DNA of 36,528 nt, from the NCBI GenBank assembly GCA_039798265.1, contig JBDKGH010000145.1:1-36528 (forward strand), given 5' to 3'. Under the pieces are notes generated by a model. That model saw nothing but the letters and a program-made list of their open reading frames with translations, ran no database searches and was not told where the DNA came from. Both the position numbers and the translations under genes were made by a program. Below, piece after piece: positions 31,857-36,528 of the stretch. The DNA comes from JBDKGH01 sp039798265 (GTDB lineage: Bacteria; Bacteroidota; Bacteroidia; Flavobacteriales_D; Sanyastnellaceae). Numbering within the stretch: the first letter of the stretch is position 1; every line of letters starts with the position of its first letter.

Positions 31857-33182
31857 TTATGACTTTGAAAGGGTAATTCGCAATTCGTTATACTGAGCCT
31901 GCACTTCGGCTGGTGGATTAAAATATCCGTATGCCAAGTGCGGGAACTCCGCTTTGATGCGTTTCATCACCTCGTGAATGCCCATGCCTTCGGGTAGTTC
32001 GGTGATGTTTAGCTTACCTAAATACCAATCGGGATCAATATTGAAATTACGCCATTGAATCATCGATACATCTGCATAACGAATAAATTCACGCAGGGCT
32101 TCATATTCTTCCATTTGATCGGTCATGCCGGGGAAGGTGAAGTAGTTGATGCTCGTCCAACCTCCGTATTGGCGAACAATACGTGCCGATTCGCGGATGT
32201 CTTCAAATTGGTAGTTATTGGGCAAATAATAGGCTTCGTAAATGTTCTTGCGGGCTGAGTTGGTGCTCACACGAATGCTATTCAACCCGGCCTTCATCAA
32301 TTCTTCTACCGCTTTGGGCTTGCTGCCATTGGTGTTGAGATTAATAATGCCTCGATCGGTTTTTTCACGAATGCGCTTAATTACATCTCTGATCAATTGC
32401 CAAACCAACAAAGGCTCGCCTTCACATCCTTGTCCAAAACTGACAATGGCGCGCTCCGCTTTTTCCAAATGTGGGATAGTAAATTCAACGATTTCATCTA
32501 CAGTTGGAATAAAATCAAGGCGATCTTGAGGGGAGCGCAGTTCGTGCTCTTCGGGTTGAAAGGATATACAACCTAAACAATTGCTATTGCAAGCGGGTGA
32601 AATGGGAATGGGACATTCCCAACGGCCCATGAAGAAATTGCGCGCAGCAGGACAGCAATAACTCATGCTGCAATTGTTGCCTAAGTGCTGCAAAAGTCGA
32701 TTGTTAGGACTTTCGCTTAATCTCTTTTTGGTTATCTCAACGATCTGATCTTGATCGAAATGTTCTAAGTCTTGGCGGGTATCGGGATCTATGCGCACTG
32801 CCGTGGTATAGAACTTATCATCTAGCCATCCTACGGTTGTATAGGCATAGAGGGGCAAGGTAGGCGCATCTTCTTCATCCGTTCCGAATGCGGCCATGTA
32901 TAATTGGGTATAAGCCGGGGCATTCAAAGCTGCTACGGCTTGAACATCTTCGAGCACTTCAAATTCTCCCGTTTCTACATCCATCCCATAAGGTCTGCGA
33001 CCAGGAAGGGTAAGAAGATCACTCCCAAAAGGCATTTCAATAAAGTCTTCTGGCTTTAAAGGATAAACATTATAGCCCGAACGACCCACGGCCTCGTAGC
33101 GGGTATCTTCGAATATTTGACCATTCTCATCGGCATATACCATGTAGGGTACGCGGTGAGGGTGTTTGGGAGAATTGCTCAT
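31857..33182 (-). CDS. Radical SAM enzyme of unknown function
   Basis: 441 residues from ATG 33182; an ATG 18 bases upstream overlaps the promoter. The SAM [4Fe-4S] motif CxxxCxxC is at C198, C202, C205 (CNSNCLGC). Four further cysteines just before it (C171, C176, C177, C190) could hold another cluster. The barrel continues with IVSFGQGCEGEPLLVWQLI (glycine-rich SAM contact), INLNTNGSK and SIRVSTNSARK. The first 165 residues (PYMVYADENGQIFED etc.) are not part of the radical SAM barrel. It is co-transcribed with the LpxL-type acyltransferase and divergent from the PhnP-like gene. I cannot assign a substrate; no SPASM-type cysteine tail is present. Confidence 0.9.
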   Translation of the reverse strand: MSNSPKHPHRVPYMVYADENGQIFEDTRYEAVGRSGYNVYPLKPEDFIEMPFGSDLLTLPGRRPYGMDVETGEFEVLEDVQAVAALNAPAYTQLYMAAFGTDEEDAPTLPLYAYTTVGWLDDKFYTTAVRIDPDTRQDLEHFDQDQIVEITKKRLSESPNNRLLQHLGNNCSMSYCCPAARNFFMGRWECPIPISPACNSNCLGCISFQPEEHELRSPQDRLDFIPTVDEIVEFTIPHLEKAERAIVSFGQGCEGEPLLVWQLIRDVIKRIREKTDRGIINLNTNGSKPKAVEELMKAGLNSIRVSTNSARKNIYEAYYLPNNYQFEDIRESARIVRQYGGWTSINYFTFPGMTDQMEEYEALREFIRYADVSMIQWRNFNIDPDWYLGKLNITELPEGMGIHEVMKRIKAEFPHLAYGYFNPPAEVQAQYNELRITLSKS

Positions 33183-33189
33183 GAGGCCG

Positions 33190-33197
33190 CAAATATA
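33190..33197 (-). promoter_or_regulatory. -7 box of the radical SAM/acyltransferase operon
   Basis: Minus-strand TATATTTG, perfect TAnnTTTG, seven bases before the ATG at 33182, again implying a very short leader. Confidence 0.65.
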
Positions 33198-33255
33198 CAA
33201 CCTCGAAGCTCGTAAGAAGTAACCGTAATTTGATCTTTGAGCACATTACCTTCAC

Positions 33256-33263
33256 TATTTTTG
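33256..33263 (+). promoter_or_regulatory. -7 box of the PhnP-like gene
   Basis: TATTTTTG, perfect TAnnTTTG, four bases before the ATG. TTG triplets at 33230-33232 (23-base spacing) or 33237-33239 (16-base spacing) could serve as -33. Confidence 0.65.
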
Positions 33264-33267
33264 TGGC

Positions 33268-34029
33268 ATGACCATCACCATTCTCGGCTCGGGAACTTCG
33301 CAAGGCGTGCCAGTTATTGCCTGTCACTGCAAGGTCTGCTCTTCAGCAGATAGCAGAGATCAGCGCCTGCGTTCGTCTATTTTGGTGTCTAGTGGTGGTA
33401 AAAATGTAGTGATCGACACAGGCCCCGATTTTCGCCAGCAAATGCTACGTGCTGAAGTGCAAACATTGCATGCGGTTGTTTTCACACATGAACATAAGGA
33501 TCACATCGCCGGGCTCGATGATGTGCGTGCGTTTAATTACGCTATGCGAGAGGACATGAATGTTTATTGCACCGAAAGGGTAGAAGAGGCCTTAAAGAGA
33601 GAGTTTGCCTATGCGTTTAGTGATGTAAAATACCCCGGTGTTCCCGAGATCGGATTGAACCGTATTTCGAATAAACGTTTTGAAGCTGCAGGTATTTCTT
33701 TTTTGCCCATCAAGGTGATGCATTTGAAATTGCCTGTTTTTGGTTTCCGAATTGGCGACTTCACCTACATCACGGATGCTAACTACATCAGTGAGGTGGA
33801 AAAAGAAAAAATAAAAGGCTCGAAATACCTCGTGCTGAATGCTCTTCGACGCGATCCTCATCCTTCTCATTTTACCTTGCAAGAAGCCCTTCAATTAGTG
33901 GAAGAATTAAAGCCAGAACATACGTGGCTTACGCACATCAGTCACCAACTGGGTACGCATGAAGAGGTCACTCGAGAGTTGCCTTCTCATGTTAGTTTGG
34001 CCTACGATGGACTGCAAATTGAGCTTTGA
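33268..34029 (+). CDS. Metallo-beta-lactamase-fold hydrolase, PhnP-like
   Basis: 253 residues. N-terminal LGSGTSQGVPVIACHCKVC, with C19, C21 and C24 as in PhnP-type structural zinc sites; the metal motif H74-x-H76-x-D78-H79 in FTHEHKDHIAG; then VIDTGPDFRQQ, TYITDANYI (bridging aspartate) and HISHQLGTHEE. PhnP is a cyclic ribosyl phosphodiesterase of phosphonate breakdown, but no phn genes are nearby. In Bacteroidota this branch is better treated as a general phosphodiesterase of unknown substrate. It ends one base from the convergent tolC-type gene. Confidence 0.9.
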   Translation: MTITILGSGTSQGVPVIACHCKVCSSADSRDQRLRSSILVSSGGKNVVIDTGPDFRQQMLRAEVQTLHAVVFTHEHKDHIAGLDDVRAFNYAMREDMNVYCTERVEEALKREFAYAFSDVKYPGVPEIGLNRISNKRFEAAGISFLPIKVMHLKLPVFGFRIGDFTYITDANYISEVEKEKIKGSKYLVLNALRRDPHPSHFTLQEALQLVEELKPEHTWLTHISHQLGTHEEVTRELPSHVSLAYDGLQIEL

Positions 34030-34030
34030 A

Positions 34031-35461
34031 TTAGAATTGTCCGAGTGCTAACTGCACATCCAACTCTTGTTGCTTTATCTTGAGAATGGTATCTAAGCGT
34101 TTCATCTGTGCTTCGGTATAGAATTGCTCCCGAAGATTAACGAGTAACAATGAACTTTCTCCATTGAAAAATCGCGTACGTTCTGCTTCTAGTAGTTTCT
34201 GATAATTCAACAAATTATCATCAATTACGGCTAGCTGCAAAAGCAAGGTGTTCAGTACTTCCGATCCACTTCTAGCTTTAAATTGAAGTTGATTGATTTT
34301 TTGATCTAAAGTCCACTCGGTGTCTTGAATTTTAATGCGCTGCAACTTGAGATCGCCACGTGCTTCTCGCAATAAAATAGGCATGCTGAATGATCCGCCC
34401 CACTTATAATTGCTGGTGCTAAATTGACTGCCTTCAGGAGAAGAAAAGGATTCGCTGAGGAAATTATATTCCAGGTTTAATTTAGGTTTTAATTTCTCTC
34501 TTTTCCATCTTTCTTCCACTTCCAATTGAGCAATTTTGCTTTGATACAATTGCACCTCCGGATTGGTGGCAGAAATGTTTTCTAAATAAGGAGCAAATGC
34601 ACTTGAATAAAGGAAATTAGGGTTTACCAATCCCCCTTTTGAATCTAAGCTACTAGGACGAACTTTTTCCGAAAGCCAAATGGGTGTGGTGTCATCATCG
34701 GTTTTTTTCCAAAGAAAACTACTCACTTGTGCTCTCGCTTTAACTTCAATGATGCGGGCTTCTTGCAGCTGTTGAACACGAAGTTGTCGATTCAAGTAAG
34801 CGTCCACAGTATCGATGATCGGGCGATCGCCAATTACGGCTCGGTCTCTTACGGCTAAAAAACGTTGCTCTGCAAGCGACAACATTTCTTCCGCCACTTT
34901 TAATCGTTCTGTTGTATTCCACCATTCCCAATACGCTTTGCGTGACTCGGTGTAAAGTTGGAAGAGAACAGCTTTTTTTTCGGCTTCCGAAAATTCGCGA
35001 ATGATCTCTGCCTGCTGCTTAATGGCACGTCGCTCATCAATGAGTAGCCCTTGCAATAAGGGTAATGATGCACCCGCTATGAGCAATCCGTCATCGGGTG
35101 TTTTGTTTTCTTCGGATAGGTAGTACCCTGAATTTAAATCATAACCCGCCTTAAGCTCCAAAGCAAATGGGGTAGCCATTTTGATGGTGGCGTTCTCGTA
35201 AGAGTAATAAGGCTTTTCTTGAAAATATTTTTGATCTATCCCCGCCTCAATCTTCGGGTCAAATGCTCCCAAAGATCTTTGGTATTGCGCCTTGGCAGCA
35301 TCTACACGCAACTGCGATTGCTGAGCCATCGGATGATTGTCAGCTACCCATTTAATGTAGTCTTCATAGGACAACATAAACGTGCTGTCCAATTCAGTGG
35401 CCTGTTGCGACTGCGCGAAAAAGGGAAATAATAAGAGGACAACAAAAAGGGTTAGTCTCAT
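34031..35461 (-). CDS. TolC-family outer-membrane efflux/secretion channel
   Basis: 476 residues. Signal peptide MRLTLFVVLLLFPFFAQS. The mature protein has two similar long alpha-helical halves, as in TolC (DAAKAQYQRSLGAFDPKIEA, AEEMLSLAEQRFLAVRDRAV, LEVEERWKREKLKPKLNLEY, ERTRFFNGESSLLLVNLREQ), and small beta segments between. It forms the outer-membrane duct of a tripartite exporter. Its ATG overlaps the stop of the HlyD-type gene (ATGA), so adaptor and channel are translationally coupled. Confidence 0.92.
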   Translation of the reverse strand: MRLTLFVVLLLFPFFAQSQQATELDSTFMLSYEDYIKWVADNHPMAQQSQLRVDAAKAQYQRSLGAFDPKIEAGIDQKYFQEKPYYSYENATIKMATPFALELKAGYDLNSGYYLSEENKTPDDGLLIAGASLPLLQGLLIDERRAIKQQAEIIREFSEAEKKAVLFQLYTESRKAYWEWWNTTERLKVAEEMLSLAEQRFLAVRDRAVIGDRPIIDTVDAYLNRQLRVQQLQEARIIEVKARAQVSSFLWKKTDDDTTPIWLSEKVRPSSLDSKGGLVNPNFLYSSAFAPYLENISATNPEVQLYQSKIAQLEVEERWKREKLKPKLNLEYNFLSESFSSPEGSQFSTSNYKWGGSFSMPILLREARGDLKLQRIKIQDTEWTLDQKINQLQFKARSGSEVLNTLLLQLAVIDDNLLNYQKLLEAERTRFFNGESSLLLVNLREQFYTEAQMKRLDTILKIKQQELDVQLALGQF

Positions 35462-36528
35462 TTTTTAGGCTCCTCTTTAGGTGTCGGTTTGGTGTAAAAA
35501 TTAGGTGGGAATCCGTTGATCTGACGCCAGATTTCATACCAAATGGGAACATCGTTCAGCAAGGCAATACCATCTGCGCCGCTGCCTATACGAAGTTGCT
35601 GAGGCCAATCTTCATCAGGTACTACAAGTACGCGATACTTTCCATTCGGGCTTACAAAATTGTCGATAGCACGCACTTTACCAGCAAAGGTGCCGAAGGT
35701 AGCGTTAGGCCATCCGCTGAAAACAAATGCAGGCCATCCATCAAAAATGAACTGAACGCGTTGCTCTTTCTGAAGCAATGGAATGTTCATCGGATCTACA
35801 TACATTTCTACAGCCATGGTCGAGTTGGCGGGCATAATGCTCACGATTTCTCCGCCTTCTTTAATGGTTTCTCCAATACCGTTGGTAATGGCCTTTGTGA
35901 TCACCCCATCTTGTGGTGCGGTGATGTAATAATAGCCACTGCGCTGGTCGTAGTTTACATACTGATTTTGCAATTTGGAAACTTGCGCTTCGGTATCGTA
36001 CATCGCCGAAAGGGTCGAGAATTTATCTGCTTCCGATTTCGAAATTTTATCGCGGTATTCATTCTCAATGCCGATCAATTCTGTGCGTACAATAGAGAGC
36101 TCGTTTTTCGCCATCGAAAATTTATTCTCGGCATCAACGGCTTTCGCTTGGGCATTTTGAAGGGTTACTTTTCTGGTTTCTAACTCTGTTTTAGAAATCA
36201 AATCTTTTTTAAAGAGCTCTTCAAAACGGGCCATTTGCTCTTGGGCTACTGCCAAGTTGCGCTGGGCAGTCCTGAATTCGGTGCTGTCGCTGATGATCTT
36301 AAACTCTGTCTGCTTAATTTTTTGAAGTGCCTGTTGGTACTTGGCATTTTTCTGTTGAAGCAAGGCGTCTATTTGTGCATCGAGCGATTGCACTTTCTCC
36401 ATGTATGACTTTACACTGCTTTCTTTGCTCAGAATCTGATCTTGTACATTGCCTAATAAATTCGGGTCGAAATAATCGTCTTTAATCTCTGAAATGAACA
36501 TGATGGTATCACCCTTTTTCACAAAATC
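35458..36528 (-). CDS. HlyD-type membrane fusion protein, 5' truncated by the window edge
   Basis: The frame is open to the right edge (two codons beyond the GTG at 36522), so the true start is outside; about 356 residues are visible. Seen: a lipoyl/barrel-sandwich half (FVKKGDTIMFISEI), a very long coiled-coil hairpin (about 30-200, e.g. TAQRNLAVAQEQMARFEELF, NELSIVRTELIGIENEYRDK), the second lipoyl half (YYYITAPQDGVITKAITNGIG) and a beta-barrel domain (VEMYVDPMNIPLLQKEQRVQ). This is the periplasmic adaptor of type I secretion or tripartite efflux. The inner-membrane pump, probably an ABC transporter, should lie beyond 36528. Cargo unknown; no toxin- or peptide-like gene is visible here. Confidence 0.92.
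   Translation of the reverse strand, partial: DFVKKGDTIMFISEIKDDYFDPNLLGNVQDQILSKESSVKSYMEKVQSLDAQIDALLQQKNAKYQQALQKIKQTEFKIISDSTEFRTAQRNLAVAQEQMARFEELFKKDLISKTELETRKVTLQNAQAKAVDAENKFSMAKNELSIVRTELIGIENEYRDKISKSEADKFSTLSAMYDTEAQVSKLQNQYVNYDQRSGYYYITAPQDGVITKAITNGIGETIKEGGEIVSIMPANSTMAVEMYVDPMNIPLLQKEQRVQFIFDGWPAFVFSGWPNATFGTFAGKVRAIDNFVSPNGKYRVLVVPDEDWPQQLRIGSGADGIALLNDVPIWYEIWRQINGFPPNFYTKPTPKEEPKK

Noticed and set aside
35596..36183. 195-residue open frame antisense to the HlyD-type gene
   Set aside because: Composition is that of a reverse-strand shadow of a coiled-coil gene, and it lacks recognisable domains and a promoter; the minus-strand gene explains the region.
36522..36528. GTG at 36522 as the true start of the HlyD-type gene
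   Set aside because: The frame stays open to the edge and a start here would remove the N-terminal membrane helix and half of the lipoyl domain, so the gene is treated as truncated by the window.
1..36528. tRNA, rRNA, tmRNA, insertion sequence or phage genes
   Set aside because: I looked through the intergenic gaps (all under about 210 bases) and saw no tRNA-like cloverleaf, no transposase or integrase motifs and no terminal inverted repeats.

Overview
The window looks like a chromosomal segment of a Bacteroidota bacterium, most likely of the Flavobacteriia. The reasons are: many perfect TAnnTTTG promoter boxes close upstream of start codons, few Shine-Dalgarno sites, a complete-looking classical menaquinone cluster, and proteins typical of the phylum (DUF3078 outer-membrane protein, DUF4920 lipoprotein, a PorE-like TPR/propeller/OmpA protein, an OmpA-like/TPR lipoprotein). 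GC is moderate. I see no phage, transposon, CRISPR array, rRNA or tRNA, and no gene-free gap longer than about 210 bases.

Layout. 1-1043: the 3' part of an ECF-type sigma factor, a terminator folded into its last codons, then rsmG. 1212-1919 (minus): an orphan OmpR-type response regulator whose promoter interleaves with that of the divergent gene at 1964. 1964-11245: the menaquinone region. It holds a MenI-like thioesterase and menF, then a minus-strand NAD(P)-binding protein, then menD-menB-menA, a multi-pass membrane protein of unknown role, menC, menE and rdgB. Genes are butted or overlapping. menH and menG/ubiE are not in the window. 11321-12274: accA.

12463-20518: a cell-envelope block. 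It contains a strongly signalled OmpA-like/TPR lipoprotein, a DUF3078 protein, an aromatic-rich lipoprotein, a small protein made of four exact 25-residue repeats, an M16 metallopeptidase coupled to a DUF4920 lipoprotein with a His-rich tail, and a PorE-like protein. 20676-24960: a PAS-only protein, an aldo/keto reductase, trmD and rarA. 24962-30836: class 2 pyrD, an unknown 184-residue protein, smpB, a membrane-anchored patatin-like protein, cutC and rplS. 30977-34029: an LpxL-type acyltransferase, a radical SAM protein of unknown function, and a PhnP-like metallo-beta-lactamase-fold protein. 34031-36528: a TolC-type outer-membrane channel and an HlyD-type adaptor that runs off the right edge.

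How it fits together. The men genes turn chorismate into demethylmenaquinone, the quinone pool that class 2 PyrD uses as electron acceptor, so the window links respiration to pyrimidine synthesis. Most other genes are tRNA/rRNA/translation housekeeping (rsmG, trmD, smpB, rplS) or envelope biogenesis. The observations I rate highest are the 25-residue repeat protein at 16235, the unassigned membrane protein inside the men operon, the unassigned radical SAM enzyme beside the lipid A-type acyltransferase, and the dense short-leader TAnnTTTG promoter set, including one interleaved divergent pair.
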